Under the pieces are notes generated by a model, which saw nothing but the letters and a program-made list of their open reading frames with translations, ran no database searches and was not told the DNA's origin. Positions 16,951 through 23,830 of a stretch of DNA of 49,588 bases are shown here, in pieces. The stretch lies in the NCBI GenBank assembly GCA_910587245.1, contig CAJULX010000014.1, positions 1 to 49,588 on the forward strand. The letters run 5' to 3'. Within the stretch, counting starts at the first letter, position 1; each line of letters starts with the position of its first letter. This DNA comes from Candidatus Gastranaerophilales bacterium (GTDB lineage Bacteria; Cyanobacteriota; Vampirovibrionia; Gastranaerophilales; Gastranaerophilaceae). Position numbers and translations under genes: made by a program.

Positions 16951-17397
16951 ATGATTAACCCTGATTTTGAAAAAGAGATAGGAATACTTATTAAAAAAGC
17001 TACAGAACCTGATAATAACAATTCTATAGTAACTATCGGCGCTGCCAGTGAAAGATTGGTCAATGAAGCAAAGAAAAATGGCTTGAATTTAACAGGCTAC
17101 AGGCATAATATTGATATTTACGGCATAAAGCACAGCTTTAAAAGGCATGGGAATAAAGATAAAGAAGAATTACTCGGCCAGATTCCGATAACCGAAAAAG
17201 ATATGAAAAATGCCCCGGAATATGTTTACAACTATGACAGCTGTTCTTTTGGCGAAAAAAACGAACAGGGACGCGATATTATTAAATTTTATAAGCAGGT
17301 ACAGGACGGCTGTATTCTTTATATTGCCGAAATAAGGACAAGAAGGCATACATTAACATTAAATTCAATAAGAAAACACAAAAAATTCAAAAAATAA
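16951..17397 (+). CDS. Probable phage-type BECR-fold nuclease (PBECR-like), 148 aa
   Basis: The central pattern IYGIKHSFKRHG (about 56-67), GQIPITEKDMKNAPEYVYN (about 75-93), QGRDIIKFYKQV and ILYIAEIRTRRHTLTLNSI matches my memory of the barnase-EndoU-ColicinE5/D-RelE-like nuclease domains found in phage polyvalent proteins (PBECR groups). Candidate active residues are His61, Arg64, His65 and the C-terminal RTRRH. It lacks a ribosome site and starts 9 nt after the methyltransferase stop, so the two are probably translated together. It could be an RNase effector, possibly guarded by or cooperating with the methylase. The family call is tentative. Confidence 0.5.
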   Translation: MINPDFEKEIGILIKKATEPDNNNSIVTIGAASERLVNEAKKNGLNLTGYRHNIDIYGIKHSFKRHGNKDKEELLGQIPITEKDMKNAPEYVYNYDSCSFGEKNEQGRDIIKFYKQVQDGCILYIAEIRTRRHTLTLNSIRKHKKFKK

Positions 17398-17399
17398 AA

Positions 17400-17454
17400 T
17401 CGGTGCTTCTGACTTTTTGGCGGGAGTTACCCGACACGTCCGGAAAGACACCGA
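17400..17454. other. Structured intergenic element after the methyltransferase-nuclease pair
   Basis: TCGGTG (17400-17405) pairs with CACCGA (17449-17454), and GC-rich CGGG-AGTTA-CCCG forms an inner hairpin (17421-17433). This stands out in AT-rich surroundings. There is no T run on the plus strand, so it is not a standard terminator. It could be an RNA element, a processing site or a recombination site; I cannot decide. Confidence 0.4.
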
Positions 17455-17509
17455 CATTATTATTATATCAGATGTTTTCAGCGTTTTCAACCCATGATAA
17501 TGCTGCCGA

Positions 17510-17719
17510 CTATTTCCTTTTTACAGGAACGAGGTCGTAGCCTAAAGCATCCGCAAGGATGAAGGCTTCGCTAAAGCGAAGGGTGTCTTTGCAAAGCTTA
17601 TCTGAAAGAGAACTTCTGGTAAAATGTCTGCCGGTTTTTTCTGCTAATATTTTCGCTATATTTTCATATTTTAGGGCTTCATTAGCACATAAAATCTTTA
17701 CAAATTTTCTTGAATTCAT
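17510..17719 (-). CDS. Small HTH DNA-binding protein, paralogue of the one at 136-363
   Basis: A 69-residue protein with three to four helices. The segment ENIAKILAEKTGRHFTRSSLSDKL is the likely helix-turn-helix, and it ends FILADALGYDLVPVKRK, parallel to the 136-363 protein (LIADILDYDIQF). TATTAT ends 6 nt before the ATG and no ribosome site is present, so it is probably leaderless. It diverges from a very strong promoter, a 28-bp palindrome and a 50-residue protein (17844-17996). It is therefore the obvious candidate to bind that palindrome. Confidence 0.6.
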   Translation of the reverse strand: MNSRKFVKILCANEALKYENIAKILAEKTGRHFTRSSLSDKLCKDTLRFSEAFILADALGYDLVPVKRK

Positions 17720-17738
17720 TCGTAAATAATATATTCAT

Positions 17739-17800
17739 TTGACAAAAAATCCCATATTCGGTATTATAGTTTCTATAAACCGTTTAAAAACGATTTATAG
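17739..17800 (+). promoter_or_regulatory. Consensus promoter with palindromic operator
   Basis: TTGACA (17739-17744), a 17-nt spacer and TATTAT (17762-17767) form one of the best sigma-70 promoters in the window. A 28-bp imperfect palindrome covers the start site (17773-17800; half-sites CTATAAACCGTTT and AAACGATTTATAG, one mismatched pair plus the centre). This is the arrangement of a repressed promoter. It reads towards the 50-residue protein at 17844. Confidence 0.75.
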
Positions 17801-17843
17801 CGTTAAATTATTAAGAATATGAATTATATTTAGTTTGAAAAAA

Positions 17844-17996
17844 ATGAATACTGAAGATATTAATAAAATAATTCAAAAAAGGCTTGACTCAATTGAGGAA
17901 AGTTTAAAAACGGTATCTGAAATTATTTCGGACATTCAAGCCCAAAAACAGCTTATATCGTATCTTATGCTTTTAAAAGAAGATATTAAAAAATAA
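17844..17996 (+). CDS. Small coiled-coil-like protein, 50 aa
   Basis: Translation from ATG 17844 gives MNTEDINKIIQKRLDSIEES... ending LLKEDIKK, almost entirely helical with heptad-like I/L spacing. It is transcribed from the strong operator-controlled promoter at 17739. There is no clear ribosome site; an in-frame TTG lies three codons upstream. The layout, a small HTH gene divergent from a short helical protein, repeats the one at 136-644. I do not recognise a family. The protein ends 3 nt before the convergent four-domain regulator. Confidence 0.5.
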   Translation: MNTEDINKIIQKRLDSIEESLKTVSEIISDIQAQKQLISYLMLLKEDIKK

Positions 17997-17999
17997 TTC

Positions 18000-19160
18000 T
18001 TACTGCACCAAAAATTTCGGATTCAAAGCAAGCCATGTAAACGCATCTTCTTTTGCAGGCATTTCCACAATATAAATTCCGCCGTGTTTTCCCCTCTGAC
18101 AGAATAGCATTCCCTGTCCCACAAGTTCATTTACAGCCCTTCTTATTGTATTTGTGGAAACATTTAATATTGAAGCAAGGGTTTTCATTGAAGGCAATTT
18201 ATCCCCCGCTTCATGGTGGGTTATCATATATTTTTTAATCTGGTCTAAAACCCGCTGCCAATCATAAGAATATGAATTTTTTATAGCGGAAATTCCGCTT
18301 TTGGGGTTTGACATAAATCTTGATTTTTCACCTGCTCCTTTTTTCACTTTCTCTGGCTCGTTTATGTATCTTGTACCGTATCTGCCCCTTAAAGAAAGGA
18401 TTATTTTTTCTTTATTTAAACGTTTCATGGCATCATTTACAGTGCGCACGGATACATTGAACATTTTTGCAAATTCTTCATTTGAAATTATTTTATCGTT
18501 CAATTTATAGTTTTTTGAAATATAGTTTTTAATTTTTGTATAGAGTTTTTTTGATAATGTGTCTTTTTTTGTTTCTTTTGTATCATCATCCGATTTTTTA
18601 ACTTGTATATCTTTATAATCAAGGTTTAAAATTTTTGTTGTTTTATTTAATGTGGTAACGTTTTGAACAAGAATTCCTTCTCTTACAAGTACATCAAGGG
18701 CAAGGCGGGCGGTATTCTGCGATGTATCAATTTCATTTGCAATAATCCTCGCAGAAGGCAGGATATCTCCTTTTTTAAATTTTTGTTCAATAATATATTT
18801 TTTAATTTTAAAAACTGCACCGTCTTTTTTAGAAATTGATTTTTCGGGTAATTCCGCTTCATTTTGCACATTTTTATCCGCAATCATCGTGCCTACACAC
18901 TGCCTTGATTTAAAATATCCTAAATCTTCCGCATACCTTACGGCATTTTGCATGGTGCCGGTGCTTACATTATGGTATTTTGCAAAGTCTTTTTTAGACG
19001 GGATTATATCCCCGAAATTAAAAAGGTTTTTATTTAAGCCTTCTTCTATCCAATGAATAAGCCAGTTTAAAAGAATACGGTCTTTCGGCAGATTATTAAC
19101 AGTGCCGTTTTTAAAATCCGCAGGAGGCAGATGAATTTCTGTTATTGATATCTTTTTCAT
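18000..19160 (-). CDS. GntR-like regulator with four tandem winged-helix domains
   Basis: The 386-residue protein contains four copies of the GntR-type winged helix and no effector domain: about 30-95 (GDIIPSKKDFAKYHNVSTGTM), 112-175 (GDILPSARIIANEIDTSQNT), 205-272 (NDKIISNEEFAKMFNVSVRT) and 303-372 (GDKLPSMKTLASILNVSTNT). Each keeps the helix-turn-helix pattern P/S-x-x-x-(F/L)A-x-x-x-x-(V/D)S-x-x-T followed by a wing such as GRYGTRYI or GKHGGIYI. Charged linkers join them. GntR proteins normally have one such domain plus a ligand-binding domain, so this should bind a long or repeated DNA site. TATAAT lies 13 nt before the ATG, giving a very short leader. Its targets are unknown. Confidence 0.8.
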   Translation of the reverse strand: MKKISITEIHLPPADFKNGTVNNLPKDRILLNWLIHWIEEGLNKNLFNFGDIIPSKKDFAKYHNVSTGTMQNAVRYAEDLGYFKSRQCVGTMIADKNVQNEAELPEKSISKKDGAVFKIKKYIIEQKFKKGDILPSARIIANEIDTSQNTARLALDVLVREGILVQNVTTLNKTTKILNLDYKDIQVKKSDDDTKETKKDTLSKKLYTKIKNYISKNYKLNDKIISNEEFAKMFNVSVRTVNDAMKRLNKEKIILSLRGRYGTRYINEPEKVKKGAGEKSRFMSNPKSGISAIKNSYSYDWQRVLDQIKKYMITHHEAGDKLPSMKTLASILNVSTNTIRRAVNELVGQGMLFCQRGKHGGIYIVEMPAKEDAFTWLALNPKFLVQ

Positions 19161-19285
19161 AATTGTTTTTTTAATTATACAATACTTAAAAACCCGAACA
19201 AATAATTTTTTAACAAAATATTTTCTTTTTAAGCCTTATACTGATAGAATAGGTACAAGAAAATTTATTGTCGGTGTATTTTTTT

Positions 19286-20032
19286 ATGAAAATCAGCGGA
19301 AATCTTCATAGTACAACACCTGTTTTTTATAATAATTTCGGGCTTTTTAAAAAACCGGGGAAATCAAAAAGCAGGCTTCAAAATGCCGGCAATGAACAGG
19401 GCGGAATATATGTAAAACCGCTTACCGTCACAAAAAAACAGGAAGATACGATATCCCGCGCACTTAATGAACTTGAACAGGTAACATTCAGCACTAACGA
19501 CATTTTGTATATGAGAAATTTAGGGGTGAAAATGCCCTTTGAAAGCGGGCGGGAGGCTGTAAATTATTTAAACGGCAAACATATTGATATTAAATACGCG
19601 GAATTTTCAAACCACAGTGTTCATGCCTGTCTTGATACTTCAGAAAAAATCCCCGTTGTTTTAATAAATTCCGATTACAAAGATTTAGCCACCTTCCCTG
19701 ATATTCTGGCGCTTTCAGAGGCTATGATACATGAAGCGGGGCATGCCAAGGATAACGATTCAATAAATTCAATTCAGGAAGAAATAAACTGTCTTGCGCT
19801 GAATGTTTTGGCACATCAGCATTATAAAAACGCTTATCCTGATGTATTTAAAAATCAAAATTCGCCGCTTTATCTTGAAGGGGTGAATTTATACGATAAA
19901 TTATTTTTTGATTTTGACCCTGATAAAAAAGCTTTGAAAAAAAGAATATCCGAAAAATACGGTTTTTTAAACATTGCATCCCCTCATCATGCCGCTTCCT
20001 CCATGGCACAGGAAATTAAAAAAATGTCTTAA
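19286..20032 (+). CDS. Putative zinc metallopeptidase (HEAGH motif)
   Basis: I place the start at ATG 19286 (MKISGNLHST); an in-frame TTG 18 nt upstream is less likely. The zinc site AMIHEAGHAKDND has His149, Glu150 and His153 (HExxH), with EEIN (165-168) downstream as a gluzincin-like third ligand. The 50 N-terminal residues are basic and polar, without a signal peptide or membrane segment. The family is not one I can name. It diverges from the four-domain regulator, 125 nt away, so the regulator may control it. Target protein unknown. Confidence 0.65.
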   Translation: MKISGNLHSTTPVFYNNFGLFKKPGKSKSRLQNAGNEQGGIYVKPLTVTKKQEDTISRALNELEQVTFSTNDILYMRNLGVKMPFESGREAVNYLNGKHIDIKYAEFSNHSVHACLDTSEKIPVVLINSDYKDLATFPDILALSEAMIHEAGHAKDNDSINSIQEEINCLALNVLAHQHYKNAYPDVFKNQNSPLYLEGVNLYDKLFFDFDPDKKALKKRISEKYGFLNIASPHHAASSMAQEIKKMS

Positions 20033-20156
20033 AAGATTTTTCTTTTTAAGAAACATGTATAAATCGTTACAAAAATTTACACAAAATTAACCTGTTTTTA
20101 CGCTTTTTTTGTCAAAAAAATATTGTTACAGTGTTTATAAAAGCAAGCATATATGA

Positions 20157-20184
20157 TATAATGAATTTATGTTGTTAGTTAAAG
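20157..20184 (+). promoter_or_regulatory. Promoter and initial transcribed motif of the 53-aa gene
   Basis: TATAAT (20157-20162), with a weak TTTATA at -35 and 17-nt spacing, is followed at about the start site by TTGTTAGTTAAAG (20172-20184). The same 13 bases occur at the same place relative to the promoter of the membrane protein at 26512. A GGGAGGTG ribosome site (20208-20215) then leads into the gene. Confidence 0.5.
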
Positions 20185-20220
20185 TGTGCATGTGCGTTTA
20201 AAAATCGGGAGGTGCTAAGC

Positions 20221-20382
20221 ATGACGACTCTAGTTGAAAAGCTCAAAGTTAAATCACCCATCAAATCGAAATTCGAAGATGAATTTCAAACCTATCTCAA
20301 AGCTCAATGTTTAAAAACTACATTCAACGGACTTGAACTTGAAACGTTCAGCTGGTACAAAAAAATGTTAGGTTTAATGTAG
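20221..20382 (+). CDS. Small conserved-looking protein, 53 aa, function unknown
   Basis: ATG 20221 follows an excellent ribosome site (GGGAGGTG) and a TATAAT promoter, and a strong terminator ends the unit at 20435. The gene is therefore a complete stand-alone transcript made for high expression. The protein (MTTLVEKLKVKSPIKSKFED... ending TFSWYKKMLGLM) is basic, with an amphipathic middle, one Cys and an aromatic C-terminus. There is no signal peptide. I do not recognise a family. Confidence 0.7.
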   Translation: MTTLVEKLKVKSPIKSKFEDEFQTYLKAQCLKTTFNGLELETFSWYKKMLGLM

Positions 20383-20409
20383 ACAAAAAGTTTTAGTTTA
20401 ATTCAGCAA

Positions 20410-20435
20410 AGGCAGGAATTTCCTGCCTCTTTTTG
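20410..20435 (+). terminator. Terminator of the 53-aa gene
   Basis: AGGCAGG and CCTGCCT pair around AATTT and run into CTTTTT, 28 nt after the stop. Confidence 0.88.
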
Positions 20436-20450
20436 TATGCTTAAATTCTT

Positions 20451-20486
20451 TTGTACAGGCATAATTTTGAGCGTATAATTTAAAGT
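20451..20486 (+). promoter_or_regulatory. Leaderless promoter of the NUDIX gene
   Basis: TTGTAC (20451-20456), a 17-nt spacer, a perfect TATAAT (20474-20479), then 7 nt to the ATG at 20487. There is no room for a ribosome site. This is the clearest leaderless start in the window. Confidence 0.7.
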
Positions 20487-20996
20487 ATGGAATACTGTTC
20501 AAAATGCGGAAATAAATTAATCTTAAAAGAATCGTTTAATTGCGGAATAAGCGACGGGATGGTACCTTTTTGTACAAAATGTAATGAATTCCGCTTTCCT
20601 GTTTTTAATACGGCTGTAAGCAGCGTAATTTATAACAAAGATTTTTCAAAAACCCTTCTTGTACAGCAATACGGAAGGGGGATAAATATTCTCGTTGCAG
20701 GATATGTAAATAAAGGTGAAACTCTTGAAAATGCACTGGTACGTGAGATTAAAGAAGAAACGGGGCTTTGCGTTATATCTTATACATTTAATGCAAGCAG
20801 ATATTTTGAAAAATCAAACAGTTTAATATGCAATTTTATTGTAAATGTTGAAGATGAAGCTCTGCACTGTAACAGCGAAATAGACTTTGCAAAATGGTAT
20901 ACGCCAAATGAAGCAAAAGATGAAATTTATAAAAACAGCCTTGCGGAAGAATTTTTCTTAAAATCGTTGGAGAAGGTATCATTAGGAGTAAAATAA
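20487..20996 (+). CDS. NUDIX hydrolase with N-terminal zinc ribbon
   Basis: It hydrolyses nucleoside diphosphate-linked compounds, possibly NADH or a similar dinucleotide as NudC does. A four-Cys zinc ribbon (Cys4, Cys7, Cys29, Cys32) precedes the catalytic domain. The Nudix box is complete: Gly72, Glu78, then REIKEETGL (86-94). The length of 169 is shorter than NudC (about 260) because the NudC N-terminal domain is absent, so the substrate is open. The promoter places transcription at the ATG (leaderless). The gene is monocistronic, between two terminator-like elements. Confidence 0.88.
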   Translation: MEYCSKCGNKLILKESFNCGISDGMVPFCTKCNEFRFPVFNTAVSSVIYNKDFSKTLLVQQYGRGINILVAGYVNKGETLENALVREIKEETGLCVISYTFNASRYFEKSNSLICNFIVNVEDEALHCNSEIDFAKWYTPNEAKDEIYKNSLAEEFFLKSLEKVSLGVK

Positions 20997-21110
20997 GCAG
21001 GTTGTTGGACAAGTATCCCACGGGGATCACGTTGCTTGTAAGGCTCAAGTTTTCGCCAACAATCAAGGCATTACCCAACCTACAGGCTTGCAGACTACCT
21101 CCTGTTTTTC
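20997..21110 (+). other. Structured intergenic region, possible small RNA
   Basis: Several nested pairings can be drawn: AGGTTG (20999-21004) with CAACCT (21076-21081), TTGG with CCAA (21056-21059), ACAAG (21009-21013) with CTTGT (21035-21039), and ATCCC-ACG-GGGAT (21016-21027). The end, ACAGG...CCTGT followed by five Ts (21082-21109), looks like a weak terminator. It may be the 3' untranslated region of the NUDIX message or an independent RNA. It matches no RNA family I know. An 80-codon antisense frame here is not convincing. Confidence 0.4.
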
Positions 21111-22306
21111 AATCTAAATCCATACAGTTTGTTATTTTGGATATATATTAGTATTTTATTACCATTTGCATTGTTTATAGAAAAAGCTCCTGTTAAATCA
21201 ATATTTGGGCTTATTTTTTTGAGTAATCTGAATCTGTAATCAAAACTACTGCCCTGCTTTGCATTTTGAGTATTTTCAAACAAAACCATTAATTGTTCAA
21301 CATTATTCTTTAGGATTAAAAGAACGCCATTATTTAATTTTGCGCTATTAATTAAGGAATAATCATTATATTTTTCAGGAATTATAATTTCGTTAATTTT
21401 AACCAGATTGTCTATATTATTTGGCATTTCATATTCTGTCAATTGCTTGTTTTTATATTCTATTGCAAGAAAGGATATTCTATCTAAAGAACTTGATAAG
21501 GTATTAGCATATATTTTGAAATATTCATGAATTACAAAATTATGATATGCAAAAGGTAAAATGTTTATTTTTATTTCTTTAAACTCAATGTTGTTTTGAT
21601 TGTTGGTTATATTTTTGGCACCAATTAAATAACATTCATTATCTAATTGAACTATCTTACCGCCTTGAAAATTAATGCTTGCTTTTTCCAGAAGTTTGTC
21701 ATTTAGTATATCAATTATTTCAATTGTATTTTGTGTTTTTCCTGTTTTGTAGTTAATGCCGCCCCAAATAAGAAGCAGCGGCTTATGAGTTTTAGTATAA
21801 ATAACATCAAAAGAAGGTAGTGATTCCTTGTTTCTTAAAACAGGAATTGTTTTTAATCTTTGCCATTTATTTGCATTTATATCAAAAATCTCTATACCGC
21901 AAATATCATTGTTATTTTCTTTTACTATATTAAAGCTTATAAATTTATCAGGTGTATGCAGAAGTGGTAAATAATTTTGAAAATCACCATTTAAATTACT
22001 TTTGGGTAATATATTTATTTTATTGTTTTTTGGATAAAAAATTTCAACGTGACTTTTATTGTCATCATCAATAATTAAGTATTGGCTCTCCATCCATTTG
22101 TTGTTTGGATTTTTTGTTTTTATTTCAAGCAAACTAGGATTTGTCATTTTTTGGTTTAAGCTTGCAAGAGATTTGGCATTAAATTGATTGTTAAAATACC
22201 AATACAGGAAGAAAAATGCTGCAATTGAAAGAATAATCAATATGTATATTAAATATTTACCAATTTTATTCATTTTTATGCATTCTATCTTGTCTTTAAT
22301 TTTCAT
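21095..22306 (-). CDS. Membrane-anchored extracytoplasmic protein, beta-propeller-like (tentative)
   Basis: A single N-terminal membrane segment (about 15-37, YLIYILIILSIAAFFFLYWYF) is followed by some 360 residues outside the membrane. The rest is rich in Asn and Ile, with repeated short beta units such as ICGIEIFDINANKWQRL, LLIWGGINYKTGKTQNTIEIIDI and GGKIVQLDNECYLIG. The GG and NKW patterns recall Kelch propellers, but the match is loose. Codon use is very AT-rich (AAT, ATA, TTA), more than in the housekeeping genes nearby, so recent transfer is possible. The start is uncertain; ATG 12 codons on is an alternative. Function unknown. Confidence 0.6.
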   Translation of the reverse strand: MKIKDKIECIKMNKIGKYLIYILIILSIAAFFFLYWYFNNQFNAKSLASLNQKMTNPSLLEIKTKNPNNKWMESQYLIIDDDNKSHVEIFYPKNNKINILPKSNLNGDFQNYLPLLHTPDKFISFNIVKENNNDICGIEIFDINANKWQRLKTIPVLRNKESLPSFDVIYTKTHKPLLLIWGGINYKTGKTQNTIEIIDILNDKLLEKASINFQGGKIVQLDNECYLIGAKNITNNQNNIEFKEIKINILPFAYHNFVIHEYFKIYANTLSSSLDRISFLAIEYKNKQLTEYEMPNNIDNLVKINEIIIPEKYNDYSLINSAKLNNGVLLILKNNVEQLMVLFENTQNAKQGSSFDYRFRLLKKISPNIDLTGAFSINNANGNKILIYIQNNKLYGFRLKNRR

Positions 22307-22424
22307 TTAATACTTCTAACCTGTACTTAAATCAGTGTGCAGGTTGGGTTTTCAACCCAGCACAATCTATAACGTTATTTAATTCCATCTTTATAATTTC
22401 ATATTCTTTTTGTTTTTTAATGTT

Positions 22425-23168
22425 TCAAAACCTTTCAATTATTTTCAAATACTCTTTCTGTGCTTCATATACCATCTCGAATATAAAATTAATAAACGGC
22501 TCAAAGTTATTGTTGTTGGTATCCTGCAAAGCCCTTATATAATCAGCTCTTACAACAAGAGGAATAACCGTTATATTATATCCTGCCTGCAAAAGCGCAA
22601 GATTCATTAAAAGCCTTGCAACCCTGCCGTTACCGTCAATAAACGGATGGATATTAACAAATAACGCATGCACTATGGCTGCATACTCAACAGGATGCAG
22701 TTTCTGTTTCATTTGAGATAAGCTTGAAACAAATTCCTGCATTTTCGTATTAAGTTCATCGGGTAAAGGAAAGTTATAGTTCGTTCCCGTTACAATTACA
22801 GGTTTTTTTCTATAAATTCCTGCATTTTCAAAATCGAGTTTTATATAAAAAAGTCTGTGCAAACATTTAATATCTTATTCAGTTATTAAATCTGCTTTAG
22901 CAAGTTTTAATAATTCATTAAACGCACAGGCATGCCCCAGAGTTTCAAGGTGGTCTTTTACGGGTTTGCCGCTAATTGTAAGTCCGTCTTCTATAACCAC
23001 CTTTGTTTCCGCAAGATCAAGGGTATTTCCCTCAAGAGCGTTTGAAGAATATGTAAGACCTATTTTATAATATTCCTGAATTTGTTTTAAAATATCAGGG
23101 TTTAGCGGGTGAAAGCCATCGATTTTCGATTTTAATTCATCGATTTCACGCAATCTGTTTTTATACAT
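22425..23168 (-). pseudogene. fic: Fic-domain AMPylase gene interrupted by an in-frame TAA
   Basis: Read through, the frame encodes about 247 residues of a class II Fic protein, which transfers AMP or another nucleotide part to protein targets. The N-terminal section has the autoinhibitory motif SSNALEGN, and the C-terminal section has the complete active site HPFIDGNGRVARLL. Between them, at 22875-22877, the codon after ADLITE is TAA, and the same frame continues DIKCLHRLFY without gap. Only one stop therefore separates the parts; a GAA to TAA change would explain it. The 5' part alone carries the inhibitory helix, and the 3' part could start at TTG 22862 without it. The gene starts 3 nt after the nitroreductase stop, in one operon. 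Confidence 0.8.
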
Positions 23169-23171
23169 AAA

Positions 23172-23801
23172 CTATTTTACAATCTCCATCACTTCTTCAA
23201 GCGGTTTTTTGGGCGCTCTGTTGGGGTTATTTGCATAGGGTTTTCCTATTGTGAGGATTGTAACGATTTTATCATCTTCCCCTAAATTTAAAATTTTCTT
23301 AAATTCACCGTGTGCTAAAACGGGAGCCACCATCCAGCAGCTTGAAAGCCCGAGGGCATGAGCCGATAATGCCATATTTTCAACCGCGCCGCCCATGCTT
23401 AAAAGATATGAATCGGGGCGCATATTTGCAATTTCGTTTTGCGTATATTTTGCCATTTCCAATACTCCGCCCATAAAAGACGGCGCTTTTATTTCAATGC
23501 AAACTATTATGACAGGAGCTGTTTCAAAAAACGTGGAATGCGCTTTATAGCTTGAAACCGCGCGTGCCGTTTCTTCATCAATTCCGGATGTTATTTCATC
23601 ATATTTATCAAGCACAGCCTGTGCCATTTTGTGCTTTATATCTTTATTAAACACGGCAAGAAATTTCCAGTTTTGCGTATTCATAGCCGCAGGGGCAAGA
23701 CGTGCTGAATTTATTATCCTTTTAATCTCATCATCTGTCGGTACATAATCAGAATATTTTCTGATAGTTTTTCTTGTATCGATACATTCAAATATTTCCA
23801 T
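23172..23801 (-). CDS. Nitroreductase-family flavoprotein
   Basis: An FMN-dependent NAD(P)H oxidoreductase of the nitroreductase fold. The N-terminal RKTIRKYSD carries the FMN-phosphate-binding Arg residues. APAAMNTQNWKF (about 36-47) is the family's SPxxxNxQxW motif, SMGGAVENMALSAHALGLSSCW holds the C-terminal helix and dimer contact, and TIGKP ends the domain. The length of 209 is normal. AAGGAG precedes the ATG. It is first in an operon with the broken fic gene and diverges from the VWA gene with 29 nt between starts. The physiological substrate is unknown. Confidence 0.9.
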   Translation of the reverse strand: MEIFECIDTRKTIRKYSDYVPTDDEIKRIINSARLAPAAMNTQNWKFLAVFNKDIKHKMAQAVLDKYDEITSGIDEETARAVSSYKAHSTFFETAPVIIVCIEIKAPSFMGGVLEMAKYTQNEIANMRPDSYLLSMGGAVENMALSAHALGLSSCWMVAPVLAHGEFKKILNLGEDDKIVTILTIGKPYANNPNRAPKKPLEEVMEIVK

Positions 23802-23830
23802 AATAGAACTCCTTATAGTAGAATAAACGT

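Noticed and set aside
15240..20040. Integrated prophage or transposon
   Set aside because: The region is rich in HTH and nuclease genes, but no integrase, transposase, capsid or tail gene and no terminal repeats were seen; the only tRNA is 11 kb away.
20836..21078. 80-codon minus-strand frame at the end of the NUDIX gene
   Set aside because: It overlaps the conserved NUDIX coding frame and the structured intergenic region; no start signal.
22425..23168. Frameshift as the cause of the split fic gene
   Set aside because: Both parts are in the same frame (offset divisible by 3), and the sequence continues DIKCLHRLFY directly after TAA. It is a nonsense codon.
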